Positions 1-7,594 of a stretch of DNA of 12,100 nucleotides are shown here, piece after piece. The translations under genes were made by a program, and so were the position numbers. The stretch spans positions 1-12,100 of the forward strand of contig JADFNA010000016.1 of assembly GCA_022563625.1 (NCBI GenBank). The letters run 5' to 3'. Each line of letters opens with the position of its first letter. The stretch's first letter is position 1. Origin of the DNA: Candidatus Zixiibacteriota bacterium (GTDB lineage Bacteria > Zixibacteria > MSB-5A5 > GN15 > JACZUZ01). Below the pieces are notes generated by a model. That model made no database searches. It saw only the letters and a program-made list of their open reading frames with translations, and was not told the DNA's origin.

Positions 1-317
1 GCTGCTGTTTCTCCGAACGGGCTATAGCCGGCGCTTTCCATCTTTGAGAAATCGTACTTCGCAAACAATTGGTCAATTGCGCGCTTTTCCTCCGGACTGA
101 GTATGTCAGCAAGGGCTTTGTCATTCGCCCCCGCCAGCGCGGAAGATTGCGCCCCAATCTTTTGTGGAATAGTTATCTTTGTGGCTTCGCCGCTTTTAGT
201 TGTAAATTCGCTCCGCTCAGCCTGCCTTTTGGCGGGTCGTGTCCACTCGGACCGGTTCTGTAGATTGAGATTCTCAACTTTTGTGTAGGCGTTTACGCCC
301 AGTGCATTTACACTCAT
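1..317 (-). CDS. Small unrecognised protein downstream of flgC (3' end missing)
   Basis: An open frame of 105 codons starts at ATG 317-315 and runs off the left edge without a stop. The start is supported by a strong purine-rich ribosome site (GGAGGAGGGG) a few bases upstream. The protein is hydrophilic, with no signal peptide or membrane segment: N-terminus MSVNALGVNAY, a basic/polar middle, and a more conserved-looking helix near residues 75-92 (ILSPEEKRAIDQLFAKY). It lies 79 bases after flgC on the same strand, so it is probably cotranscribed with flgBC. fliE usually occupies this place, but the sequence does not resemble FliE (no C-terminal VRNK-type segment is visible, though the end is missing). 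I do not recognise the family. A role in flagellar assembly is inferred from position only. Confidence 0.7.
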   Translation of the reverse strand, partial: MSVNALGVNAYTKVENLNLQNRSEWTRPAKRQAERSEFTTKSGEATKITIPQKIGAQSSALAGANDKALADILSPEEKRAIDQLFAKYDFSKMESAGYSPFGETA

Positions 318-396
318 TTATCTTCCCCTCCTCCTGCTATCTCACTCTCGTTGCTTTTGTCTGCATCCGTTTCTGAAAGATCGATTCTACTGTCGC

Positions 397-888
397 TTAT
401 ATTTCCATCGCTTCATTTATCATGCGCTTGGCGGTCGAGATCGCCGCGATATTCGCCTCGTATGCGCGGTTGGCCGAAATCATATCCACCATCTCATTGA
501 TTATTTCAATATCCGGCATTTGCACATAACCCTCTTCATTCGCCTCCGGATGGCTCGGATCAAAGATCAACTTGAACGAAGACGCCCCATCCACAATGTT
601 TTTGCCCTCTACTTGCGGAGTTTCCTGTCTGTTTCCTGGTCGCGTCATCCCTTCAATATGCTTGCTGTGTGTCCTGGCAAGCTTTCCATGGGCGCGTTTC
701 ATAGCTGAGGAGAAAGAGGGTCTTTCAGTGGTTTCACTGACAACAATCCTCCTGCGCTGATATGGCCCGCCCTTTTCCGTGCGTGACGTGTCCACATTCG
801 CGATGTTTTCAGACACCGCGTCCATTTTCTGGCGCTGCACGGTCATGCCGGATGATGATATTTCCAGCGCCCTGAATATCCCAGACAT
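397..888 (-). CDS. flgC: Flagellar basal-body proximal rod protein FlgC
   Basis: FlgC is one of the proximal rod proteins that link the MS ring to the distal rod in the periplasm. It is exported by the flagellar type III apparatus and so has no Sec signal. The 163-residue product shows the rod-protein N-terminus (MSGIFRALEISSSGMTVQRQ, residues 1-20), then the SENIANVDT motif (26-34) shared by rod, hook and HAP proteins. The C-terminal helix (about 125-160, with INEMVDMISANRAYEANI) is the other half of the coiled N/C pairing typical of axial proteins. It is slightly longer than common FlgC (about 135-150 residues). The ATG at 888 has an AGGAAG ribosome site upstream and lies 41 bases after flgB, consistent with one transcript. 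Confidence 0.95.
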   Translation of the reverse strand: MSGIFRALEISSSGMTVQRQKMDAVSENIANVDTSRTEKGGPYQRRRIVVSETTERPSFSSAMKRAHGKLARTHSKHIEGMTRPGNRQETPQVEGKNIVDGASSFKLIFDPSHPEANEEGYVQMPDIEIINEMVDMISANRAYEANIAAISTAKRMINEAMEI

Positions 889-929
889 GCTCTGCTTCCT
901 ATTCTATTTCCCAACGCGGACCACTGTCC

Positions 930-1349
930 CTATCTTGTTCCAGTGATTGCTTTACGCAAACTGTCGAATTTATCTTTTATCATGCGCGCGGAAATTGTGT
1001 AGCTCATCTGGTTAATTGCCAGATCAGTCATTTCTTTGTCAATGTTCACGTTATTTATGCCGTTGCTGTACTTCGTTTTGCTTTCCATAATTTTCGGCTC
1101 CCGGTCTGGACTGTTGCTCAATGCAATATGCCGGGGATGAGTTACAGCCGGCCGCAATCCCTTATCCGCATTAATCGCGCGTTGATATTCTCCGTTAAAA
1201 TCAATTTCGCGCGCCCGGTATCCGGGAGTCAGAACATTTGAAATGTTCCCCGCTGTCAGCTTGTGTTTGAGTGATGACAGATTGAGATATGCGCGGAACT
1301 TCGGTGTCCCGATTTTGTCAAGCACCATGGATTGTATTATATTCGCCAT
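930..1349 (-). CDS. flgB: Flagellar basal-body rod protein FlgB
   Basis: FlgB is a proximal rod subunit that works with FlgC at the base of the flagellar rod. The product (139 residues from ATG 1349) carries the motif AGNISNVLTPGYRAREIDF, the FlgB form of the NIANxxTPGY rod signature. A C-terminal helix (QMSYTISARMIKDKFDSLRKAI) matches the axial-protein C-terminus. I chose ATG 1349 because the protein then begins MANIIQSMV, as FlgB proteins usually do, and AAGGGTG sits about eight bases upstream. A GTG at 1379 would add ten residues and would place the start at the predicted transcription start. It is the first gene of the flgBC unit and is preceded by a sigma-54-type promoter. Confidence 0.94.
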   Translation of the reverse strand: MANIIQSMVLDKIGTPKFRAYLNLSSLKHKLTAGNISNVLTPGYRAREIDFNGEYQRAINADKGLRPAVTHPRHIALSNSPDREPKIMESKTKYSNGINNVNIDKEMTDLAINQMSYTISARMIKDKFDSLRKAITGTR

Positions 1350-1388
1350 AATCGCATCACCCTTACGGGATTCCGCCACATAACATCT

Positions 1389-1404
1389 TGCAATCCCGGC
1401 GCCT
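1389..1404 (-). promoter_or_regulatory. Candidate sigma-54 (-24/-12) promoter for flgB
   Basis: Read on the minus strand the site is AGGCGC-CGGGA-TTGCAA. It keeps the invariant GG and GC with the required 10 bases between them, against the consensus TGGCAC-N5-TTGCA. Transcription would start near 1377, giving a leader of about 28 bases before the flgB ATG at 1349. The window also encodes a GAFTGA-bearing sigma-54 activator, which makes the site more credible. One short motif can arise by chance. Confidence 0.5.
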
Positions 1405-1682
1405 GAGCGCTGCGGATGAGTTAATGTGCTGTACAGTAATCGTTTAGTCGAAACGAGGCGATTGGAGCGGAATCAATCAGTGAAAAGATTTCCTGGTTAA
1501 GCGGACTATTTTTCCATGCGACGTCTTCGGGAATCTAGATGAGTACACACACCGAATTCACCTTGCGCTTCCCCTGAAACCGCCTATATTATTAAAGCGA
1601 AAGGGTTTCTGGTGTATCACGCAAGATTTCTCAGACAGATTGTTCGTTGATTATCCACATGATTTGAGAAGTATGTGACGTA
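1405..1682. other. Divergent intergenic region between flgB and the dockerin gene
   Basis: This stretch upstream of both flgB and the plus-strand secreted-protein gene has no coding frame I can support. It contains an 8-bp palindrome CTGTACAG at 1429-1436, about 25 bases upstream of the flgB -24 element, which could be an activator or operator site. A loose plus-strand sigma-70-like pair (TTGCGC at about 1562, 16-base spacer, TATATT) might serve the secreted-protein gene. Both assignments are weak. No terminator-like hairpin with a T tract was seen. Confidence 0.4.
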
Positions 1683-2708
1683 ATGAATTACACACCAAAG
1701 GCAATCATTCAACACGTAAGAAGACAAATTGTAGGCGTTGCGCTCTTTATTGTATGTGTGTCCGGTTTCTCTACGGTTTCGGGACAGATTCCCGGCGCTA
1801 CGCCAGACACCTTTTCACTTGAAATCACAGACGTCATTGTAGGTCCCAATCCGCGATTCTCTGTCAGCATATTTGTGTCACTCGATTCTCTATTGGGGGG
1901 AGGAGCGCTTGGCCTAACTTGGAATGATAAGGTGAATTGGATGTACGATTCCGTCATGTTTGGCGAGCATCTCTCAAAATGGCCCATCCACACCGCAACA
2001 CTTCCTTCAAAGGCTAATAAGACAGGAAAAATACGTGTTGCAGGAGCAGACATTGGCGGCGCTCCTTTTCCGAGAGGGGCAAATCAACTTTGGGCTCGAT
2101 TGTATTTCAGCTTAGTCCCTAGAGGCACATTCGCCGAAGCATCCCTTGTGATTGATTCCAGCTTCGTGCCTCCCTCAGGGAAATCATTTCTAATTTACAG
2201 TGGGAGTGGCACAACTGTTTTTCCGAATTTCTCAGGTTCGGTCGAACTGATTCCTGCATTGGTGTTTCCAAGCGACATTGATGGCGATGGAATTCAAGAC
2301 CATGAAGATAACTGTTATAGGGAGCCTAACCCTGAGCAGATTGACCAAGACGCTGACAGTTTTGGCGACGCTTGCGACAACTGCCCAACAATTAGCAATC
2401 CCGGTCAGGAGGATGCTGACGCTGATGGCATTGGCGACGCCTGTGACTACATCTGCGGCGATGCAAATGGTGACGGAGTTACCGACAGAGACGATGCCTT
2501 TTACCTGATTGACTTTTACTTCTATGCCGGCCCTGCTCCGGTTCATCCAGATGCAGGCGACGTCAACTTCGACGACAAGACTGACCTCGCAGATATCGTG
2601 TATATGTTCTACTTTGTGAAGGGGACGATACCGGAACTTCGCTGTTCCAATTCAGCAATCCAACCTGATCGTCCATCTGTGTACTACGAAGAAACGGACA
2701 TCAAATAG
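1683..2708 (+). CDS. Secreted cohesin-like / TSP3-repeat / dockerin protein
   Basis: This is a predicted exported protein of 341 residues, the only plus-strand gene in the window. Residues 1-15 are basic, 16-30 are hydrophobic, and a signal-peptidase cut is plausible near 34 (VSG|Q). Residues about 42-190 form a beta-rich region with a cohesin-like look ([20 protein letters not shown]). Residues 198-255 hold thrombospondin type-3 calcium repeats ([40 protein letters not shown]). Residues 258-321 form a type I dockerin with two Ca-binding halves ([13 protein letters not shown] and [13 protein letters not shown]). Role inferred: extracellular or surface protein, substrate unknown. It ends 18 bases from the convergent motB stop and splits the flagellar cluster. 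Two 60-base lines I counted inside it are 42 and 47% GC, lower than the flanking genes. The ribosome site is weak (GAGAAG, distant). Confidence 0.85.
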   Translation: MNYTPKAIIQHVRRQIVGVALFIVCVSGFSTVSGQIPGATPDTFSLEITDVIVGPNPRFSVSIFVSLDSLLGGGALGLTWNDKVNWMYDSVMFGEHLSKWPIHTATLPSKANKTGKIRVAGADIGGAPFPRGANQLWARLYFSLVPRGTFAEASLVIDSSFVPPSGKSFLIYSGSGTTVFPNFSGSVELIPALVFPSDIDGDGIQDHEDNCYREPNPEQIDQDADSFGDACDNCPTISNPGQEDADADGIGDACDYICGDANGDGVTDRDDAFYLIDFYFYAGPAPVHPDAGDVNFDDKTDLADIVYMFYFVKGTIPELRCSNSAIQPDRPSVYYEETDIK

Positions 2709-2726
2709 CCGCACAGCGTGTCGCCA

Positions 2727-3521
2727 TCAGGGTGTCTTCCCCGGCACAAACAACGACGCGCTGGGCTCTTTGAACGACAATTCCATATTCATAACAAGTA
2801 TATCCACGCGGCGGTTTTTGGCGCGGTTTTCAATTGTATTATTGGGACGGATAGGCCGAAACATACCGTAGCCCAGCGCCGAAATGTTTTTCTCCGGTAT
2901 GTCGTGCTGATTGATTAAATAGCGCACGACTTCTGTCGCCCTGGCTGATGACAACTCCCAGTTTGACGGATATCTCCCGGTTGAGATCGGCGCGTTGTCT
3001 GTATGTCCCTCGACACGAATGTGATTGGGGATGTCTTCCAGCTCTGAGGCGACAAGATCGAGGACCTCTCTAGCGCGTTCTGAGAGTTTCGCCTCCGAGG
3101 GCGCGAACAGCGCCTGTTCCATGATGTGTATGACCAGCCCGCGTTCGGTCATTTCGCTTTCGAATTTATTGTCGTCAATTCCCTTCTCAAACGCTTTATG
3201 CTCGATAGCCCGCATCATTATCCTGAGCCTGGAAATCTTGAGAGGCCCGCTGCCCTCTTCATCGTCGAACTTTCTCTCAAATACCGCCTCAACTGACCTA
3301 CCGTTCAGGATACCCGCCAGCGCCTGCGAAACTTTGCCGAAACGCTTGGCGTCCAGATGGGACATGGAGAACATGATGATGAAAAATGCCAGCAGCAGGG
3401 TAATCAAATCCGCATAGGTCAACAGCCAGCGGTCACTATTATTCCGCGAGGAGCCGGAAGTCTGCCGCCGGCGGCGGCGATAAGCGGATATGTGAAATTT
3501 TTCAGAGTCTTTGAGACGCAT
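2727..3521 (-). CDS. motB: Flagellar motor stator protein MotB
   Basis: MotB is the peptidoglycan-anchoring half of the MotA/MotB ion channel that powers flagellar rotation. The 264-residue product has a basic N-terminal tail (residues 15-19 are all Arg) and a single membrane segment at about 32-52 in the motif WLLTYADLITLLLAFF. Asp38 there corresponds to the essential proton- or sodium-carrying Asp (D32 in E. coli MotB). A plug/linker region follows, then an OmpA-like peptidoglycan-binding domain (about 127-245) with EGHTDN (171-176) and NRRVD (236-240). Length is normal. It starts 23 bases after the motA stop. The ribosome site before ATG 3521 is poor, suggesting translation coupled to motA. 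The coupling ion cannot be told from sequence alone. Confidence 0.96.
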   Translation of the reverse strand: MRLKDSEKFHISAYRRRRRQTSGSSRNNSDRWLLTYADLITLLLAFFIIMFSMSHLDAKRFGKVSQALAGILNGRSVEAVFERKFDDEEGSGPLKISRLRIMMRAIEHKAFEKGIDDNKFESEMTERGLVIHIMEQALFAPSEAKLSERAREVLDLVASELEDIPNHIRVEGHTDNAPISTGRYPSNWELSSARATEVVRYLINQHDIPEKNISALGYGMFRPIRPNNTIENRAKNRRVDILVMNMELSFKEPSASLFVPGKTP

Positions 3522-3544
3522 GGCGCTAATTGCCGGTTCCGGCT

Positions 3545-4306
3545 CTACTCCATGTCGCGGATCGACGGAGGCAGGAAGGCCTGCAATCGCCGCCTTATCA
3601 CGCGCGGAGTTTCACCAGACTGAATTGCCAGCACCCCTTCGGTGATTAACTCAAGATGCGCCACTTCTTCTTCATGGCGCATTTTGAGTTTATCCGCAAT
3701 CGGCAGATAGACCATATTGGCCATCCCGACTCCCCACAAGGTGGCGATAAAGGCCGAGGCGATCGATGCGGCCATGCGGTCCGGCTCGGTGACACTGCTG
3801 AGCGTGTGGACCAGCGCCAGGACCGTCCCCAAAATACCCAGTGTCGGCGAAAACCCTCCGACCCGGTTGAAAAAATCTATGCCCCGTTGATGTCTGAGCG
3901 TGATACAGTGGATTTCTGTTTCGAGTATTTCCTGCAGCGTTATGGCGCCGACGCCGTCGATGACCAAATGCATTGCTTTCAGGAACAGTGGTTCATCATA
4001 CGGCCCGAGTTCTTTCTCCAGCTTGAGCACACCTTCACGGCGGGACATTTCGGCCACATAGACTATTCGGTCGATTGTCGCAACCGAATCAAAGCGCCTG
4101 CCGCGTATGGCGATTTTCAGATAGACAGGAAGACGCAGGGCGGTGTTAAAAGAACCTCCAACAACCGCTACCCCAAATGCCCCTCCAATAACCAGTATCA
4201 TGGGAGCCACAAGCAACACAGTCCCGGGGGAGCCGCCTTCCATCCAAAATGAAGTCACCACCGCCGAAACAGTGATCGCTAAGCCTAATATAGTAGCTAT
4301 ATCCAT
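3545..4306 (-). CDS. motA: Flagellar motor stator protein MotA
   Basis: MotA is the inner-membrane stator subunit that surrounds MotB and pushes on FliG in the rotor. From ATG 4306 the product has 253 residues, normal for the MotA/PomA family, and begins MDIATILGLA as these proteins do. Four membrane segments are visible (about 3-20, 29-52, 150-170, 183-205). The cytoplasmic loop contains SRREGVLKLE, where Arg89/Arg90 and Glu97 match the rotor-contacting R90 and E98 of E. coli. Pro154 (GGFSPTLGILGTV) and Pro202 match the conserved P173 and P222. A GTG at 4336 would add ten residues (VAGVQASAKH) but does not fit the family start. Neither start has a clear ribosome site. A sigma-28-type promoter lies upstream, as expected of a late flagellar gene. 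Confidence 0.95.
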   Translation of the reverse strand: MDIATILGLAITVSAVVTSFWMEGGSPGTVLLVAPMILVIGGAFGVAVVGGSFNTALRLPVYLKIAIRGRRFDSVATIDRIVYVAEMSRREGVLKLEKELGPYDEPLFLKAMHLVIDGVGAITLQEILETEIHCITLRHQRGIDFFNRVGGFSPTLGILGTVLALVHTLSSVTEPDRMAASIASAFIATLWGVGMANMVYLPIADKLKMRHEEEVAHLELITEGVLAIQSGETPRVIRRRLQAFLPPSIRDME

Positions 4307-4366
4307 ATGTTTAGCCGACGCCTGAACGCCCGCCACAAGCGGAGGAACGTATGGCCCCTTAATTGG

Positions 4367-4393
4367 TTATCGGCCCGGCAGTTCAGTTGTTGA
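4367..4393 (-). promoter_or_regulatory. Candidate sigma-28 (FliA/SigD) promoter for motAB
   Basis: On the minus strand GCCGATAA (4374-4367) is a perfect match to the -10 box recognised by flagellar sigma-28. It is preceded by exactly 15 bases and then TCAA (4393-4390), three of four matches to the TAAA -35 core. Transcription would begin near 4360, about 54 bases before the motA ATG. motAB is a classical late sigma-28 target in enteric bacteria, so motif and gene agree. The -35 half is the weaker part. Confidence 0.6.
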
Positions 4394-4398
4394 ACTGC
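4378..4398. repeat. Perfect inverted repeat overlapping the motAB promoter
   Basis: GCAGTTCA and TGAACTGC form an exact 8-bp inverted repeat around a 5-base centre. It covers the predicted -35 box and most of the spacer of the motAB promoter. No T tract follows on either strand, so a terminator is unlikely. A repressor or activator operator is a reasonable inference, but the protein is unknown. Confidence 0.5.
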
Positions 4399-4490
4399 AA
4401 GATAGGTGTTGCGGGTGCGATGTTGGAGCTAAGGTGGAGCTATGGTGGAGGCGCCTGCTGGCGGCCGATTCAAAGTGAAACAATCATACC

Positions 4491-4506
4491 CGGGACCTTA
4501 GTCCCG
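4491..4506 (-). other. Small hairpin spanning the stop codon of the sigma-54 activator gene
   Basis: On the minus strand CGGGAC-TAAG-GTCCCG forms a 6-bp GC-rich stem with the TAA stop codon in its loop. A run of T does not follow directly, so it is at best a weak terminator or a mRNA 3' stabiliser at the end of the kinase/regulator unit. The separate motAB promoter downstream fits a transcript boundary here. Confidence 0.3.
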
Positions 4507-5871
4507 CTCCTGGAAGTTGTCGTTCGGTCCTTCGCCGCTGTATTCTTTAAGTTTGTTCCGAATTGTCCGCGCCGCGACACCGAGACTGCGCGCGGCGTCC
4601 GTCTTGTTGCCGCTGTACTGTTTGATACGGTTGACTATTAAATGACGTTCGACATCATGCAACGTCATACGCTCGAATTCGAGGTTATTCTGGAGCGGAG
4701 TCAAGCCGGTGCGCATATCAAGGGAGAAATCCTCTGCCGTGATACGATCTCCTTTGGACAGGACCACCGCTTCCTGAATGCGGTTTTCAAGCTCACGAAC
4801 ATTGCCCGGCCAGAAATACTTCATAAACAGTTCATAGGCGCACTCTGATATCGGCTTGGCCGGGCGTTTATTTTCTTCGGAATACTTTTGATTGAAAAAC
4901 TCTGCCAGCGCAGGAATATCCTCCCTGCGTTTCCGCAGCGGCGGCACATCAATCGTGATCACGTTCAGGCGATAGTACAGATCGCTGCGAAACGTGCCGT
5001 CGGCTATGGCCGCCTGCAAATCCCGGTTGCTACTGGCGATTATTCTGACGTCAACGCTGATGCTATCAGCCGAGCCGACCTTTTCCACCTCGCGCTCCTG
5101 AAGAACACGCAACAGTTTGGCCTGCGTTTCAATCGGGAGTTCGGATATTTCGTCCAACAGAAGCGTGCCGCCTTGGGCCAATTCAAAGCGACCCGAACGG
5201 GCCTGAATCGCCCCTGTGAATGCCCCCTTTTCATGTCCGAATAACTCAGATTCAATCAGATTAGGGTTAAGCGCCGCGCAGTTCAATTTGAGAAACGGCC
5301 CGTCGGCGCGGTCGGACTGCGTATGCATCTCGCGCGCAAATAACTCCTTGCCGACACCGGATTCACCGGTTATCAGGGCAGTCGCACGGGTCGGAGCGGC
5401 AGTTTGGATTATGTCAAAGACATCGCGAATAGCTTTGGATTTGCCTATGATATCCCGTCTAGCGCTTGAGGCGTCAAGCCTGAGGGTTGTTACCTCACGT
5501 TCCAGCTTACCCTGCGCAAGCGCCTTTTGGATCTTCACCTCCAACACCGCCGGGGACATGGGTTTCTCGATAAAATCAAAAGCGCCCAGCTTCATTGCCA
5601 GGACAGCCGTTTCCACTCCCCCGTATGCGGTCATCATGATGACCACCGCGTTCGGACGGAGTTGTTTGATTTTCGGCAGGAGTGTTATGCCATCCATGCC
5701 ACCAAGCCTGATGTCTGAAAGGACAACATCAAACGATTCGCGCTTGAGAAGCTCCAAGGCCGCTTCCGCTGAGTGCGAACTGCGCAACTCCCAGCCGCTT
5801 TTGCGGAATGTTTCTTCAAGAAATTCGACAACCAGCGAATCATCATCAATAATCAGTAATCTCGCTTTCAT
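4498..5871 (-). CDS. Sigma-54-dependent response regulator, FlrC/FleR-like
   Basis: An NtrC-family activator of 457 residues. The receiver domain (1-120) has phospho-acceptor Asp53 ([13 protein letters not shown]), the acidic pair near 9-11, Thr81 and Lys103. The AAA+ sigma-54 interaction domain (about 140-370) has Walker A GESGVGKE (169-176), the sigma-54-contact loop GAFTGA (216-221) and Walker B GGTLLLDE (234-241). A Fis-type helix-turn-helix (about 422-444, [17 protein letters not shown]) closes the protein. I chose ATG 5871 because AAGGAG lies just upstream. A TTG at 5889 would add six residues ahead of the normal [11 protein letters not shown] start. It sits 26 bases after the kinase gene and between chemotaxis and motAB genes, so it probably activates mid-class flagellar operons as FlrC or FleR do. 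All catalytic motifs are intact. The assignment to FlrC rests on context. Confidence 0.93.
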   Translation of the reverse strand: MKARLLIIDDDSLVVEFLEETFRKSGWELRSSHSAEAALELLKRESFDVVLSDIRLGGMDGITLLPKIKQLRPNAVVIMMTAYGGVETAVLAMKLGAFDFIEKPMSPAVLEVKIQKALAQGKLEREVTTLRLDASSARRDIIGKSKAIRDVFDIIQTAAPTRATALITGESGVGKELFAREMHTQSDRADGPFLKLNCAALNPNLIESELFGHEKGAFTGAIQARSGRFELAQGGTLLLDEISELPIETQAKLLRVLQEREVEKVGSADSISVDVRIIASSNRDLQAAIADGTFRSDLYYRLNVITIDVPPLRKRREDIPALAEFFNQKYSEENKRPAKPISECAYELFMKYFWPGNVRELENRIQEAVVLSKGDRITAEDFSLDMRTGLTPLQNNLEFERMTLHDVERHLIVNRIKQYSGNKTDAARSLGVAARTIRNKLKEYSGEGPNDNFQERD

Positions 5872-5897
5872 ATTCTCCTTTGTCCCCAATGGGAAAG

Positions 5898-7295
5898 TTA
5901 AAACGCCGTTGCCTGCTCGGCCCTCATCTGTTCGCCGCCGGACTTAATTCCTGCCTCTGCGCTCGCGTGACTTGAGACTGTGCGCGGAAATCGAATCCTG
6001 AATATGCAGCCTTTTCCCGGAGAACTACTCACGCTGATCGCCCCGCCGTGGGCATTGATCATTTTCTTGGCCAACGCCAGGCCCAATCCTGAACCCTGGG
6101 CTTTCGTCGTAAAGAACGGCCGAAAAATTTCCGCGTGCTGATCCGAGGGAATACCGGGACCGTCATCTTCAATTATTACTTCAACGCCTTCCTTTTCATT
6201 CTCGCTGCCGCCGTCATTAAACTGGCGCAATTCGAGTTTAATATGCACCGGCCGGGCGCATGACTCTCGAGCATTGCGCAAAATGTTCTGGACAACCTCA
6301 CGAAACACGATCTGGTCTATATCGACATTGAGTTTCTTCTCCGGGATTACACACTCGACCGGAATAGCGCTCTTATTCTCCGCTGTCTCTCGCTCGTTAA
6401 ACTGCCGGACTACTTTTCTGAGATAGCGGTTCAGGTTGGTTGCCTTGAGATTTAGAGTCTCCTTGCGCGAGAACCTCAACAGCGCGTCGATCACCCGCTC
6501 AAGATTATCAACCCCGCGCAAAATATTCGCTGCCTGTCCAACAGCCTCGGCAGGTGATGAGCCGCGAGCTATCAAAGACGCAAAGCCTTTGACACTCACC
6601 AGCGGATTTCGCACCTGATGGGCGACACTAGCGGCCATCTCGCCGACCGCGGCCAGCGCCTCCATGCGCGACATTCGTTGGCGCATTTGATGAAGGTCAG
6701 AGATGTCCTGAAAAACTTCCACCGCCCCGAATATGCGGCCTTCCACATCGGTCAGCGGAGACAGGCCGGTCAAAAAAAGCCGCGTGGACTGATCGGCAAG
6801 CCGGATTTCCTTTTCCACATCGCGCGAGCCTGTTGTTGGGGCGTCTGACATAACTGTCTCCCTGACAATGTCCGGCGCCGACAGGCGGCTCTTGTCAACC
6901 AGGTCTACAACTTGATGATATGGTTTCCCAACCGCCTCAGCCGCCGCAACACCAAACATGGTCTCCGCGGCGCTGTTGAAATGAGTAATCTTCCCCTGCC
7001 GGTCCACGACCACAATGCCCGAGGAAACTGAGGCCAGAATACTGTTTAAGAACTCCGTAATTGCCCGGTTTCTCAGTGTCAGCTTCCGCAAAGATTCATT
7101 GGCCTCGGCTAATTGCCTGGATTGCCGTTCGCTTTCGTCTTTCAACTCGAGGTATTTCGATTGCAGGCGGTTCACGACCCGGGTGAATACCTGATAGGCG
7201 TCAACAAAGCTGCCAGCGCCACTCGGGGGACCATCTGCGGTAAAGCCGAAATCTATCATTCGCCCGTCAGTCATCTCATCGATTGCATCAGTCAT
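5898..7295 (-). CDS. Soluble PAS-domain sensor histidine kinase, FlrB/FleS-like
   Basis: A cytoplasmic two-component kinase of 465 residues with no membrane segment. It has an N-terminal coiled coil (about 40-78), a PAS domain (about 82-200, from ILASVSSGIVVVDRQGKITHFN), a dimerisation/phospho-acceptor domain with His226 in the motif GEMAASVAHQVRNPL, and an HATPase_c domain. The ATP-binding motifs are the N box NILRNARES (337-345), G1 DDGPGIP (377-383), and G2 GSGLGL (401-406). The order PAS-HisKA-HATPase without membrane segments, followed 26 bases later by a sigma-54 activator in a flagellar cluster, matches FlrB/FleS, which phosphorylate FlrC/FleR. The stimulus is unknown, possibly assembly of the export apparatus. 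The start ATG 7295 lies in a degenerate copy of a 10-bp tandem repeat and has no ribosome site. ATG 7274 or 7259 are alternatives without better signals. Confidence 0.92.
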   Translation of the reverse strand: MTDAIDEMTDGRMIDFGFTADGPPSGAGSFVDAYQVFTRVVNRLQSKYLELKDESERQSRQLAEANESLRKLTLRNRAITEFLNSILASVSSGIVVVDRQGKITHFNSAAETMFGVAAAEAVGKPYHQVVDLVDKSRLSAPDIVRETVMSDAPTTGSRDVEKEIRLADQSTRLFLTGLSPLTDVEGRIFGAVEVFQDISDLHQMRQRMSRMEALAAVGEMAASVAHQVRNPLVSVKGFASLIARGSSPAEAVGQAANILRGVDNLERVIDALLRFSRKETLNLKATNLNRYLRKVVRQFNERETAENKSAIPVECVIPEKKLNVDIDQIVFREVVQNILRNARESCARPVHIKLELRQFNDGGSENEKEGVEVIIEDDGPGIPSDQHAEIFRPFFTTKAQGSGLGLALAKKMINAHGGAISVSSSPGKGCIFRIRFPRTVSSHASAEAGIKSGGEQMRAEQATAF

Positions 7296-7330
7296 ACGCT
7301 GTCTTACGCTGTCTTACGCTGTCTTACGCT
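7291..7330 (-). repeat. 10-bp tandem repeat at the kinase start codon
   Basis: On the minus strand the unit AGCGTAAGAC occurs three times perfectly (7330-7301), followed by AGCGTATGAC (7300-7291). The single change in the last copy creates the ATG used as the kinase start. Change in copy number would alter the spacing of upstream signals, not the reading frame of the kinase. Slippage is a plausible origin. Confidence 0.9.
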
Positions 7331-7594
7331 TTTTCTGATCTTCCAGCCTGAGTTCCGACCTGCCGCTATCGGTTTGTCTTATGACTGAAAGCTGAGCCGG
7401 CGCCCGCTTCCCTGCGGAACGAACATCCGGCCAGAGAAAGTTCGCAACCCGGCACCTTTAGAGCAACTAAAACTCCAGGGGTCAATGAGAGAAATCCGCT
7501 GCTGAAACTCGGATTGGGTTCACCGACTTCATTGTCCAGCAATTTCAAATTCTAAAAGGTTGAATGTCCGCAGGGGCGCCTGGATAGAGGAAAA
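7331..7594. other. Gap between the cheB remnant and the kinase gene
   Basis: I see no supportable gene here. A 60-codon minus-strand frame (7366-7548) starts with TTG, has no ribosome site and shows no recognisable motif. A minus-strand segment AGGTGC-N4-TTGC (around 7451-7464) resembles a sigma-54 promoter but its spacing is one base short. No hairpin with a T tract was found. The stretch may hold the promoter for the kinase/regulator pair. Confidence 0.4.

Noticed and set aside
3656..4252. Plus-strand open frame of 198 codons antisense to motA
   Set aside because: motA is unambiguous on the minus strand; the antisense product shows no motif.
4463..4480. GG-N10-GC match upstream of motA as a second sigma-54 promoter
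   Set aside because: Only the GG/GC dinucleotides match, in a GC-rich stretch; the flanking bases do not fit the consensus.
5216..5947. Plus-strand open frame of 243 codons antisense to the sigma-54 activator
   Set aside because: Overlaps a gene with complete catalytic motifs on the other strand; composition is that of a shadow frame.
7291..7330. CRISPR-like or attachment-site repeat
   Set aside because: The 10-bp units are directly adjacent without spacers and no cas or integrase gene is near. It is a simple tandem repeat.
7451..7464. Possible sigma-54 promoter (AGGTGC...TTGC) upstream of the kinase
   Set aside because: GG and GC are separated by 9 bases instead of 10; sigma-54 is strict about this spacing.
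7366..7548. 60-codon minus-strand frame between the cheB remnant and the kinase
   Set aside because: TTG start, no ribosome site, no recognisable motif.
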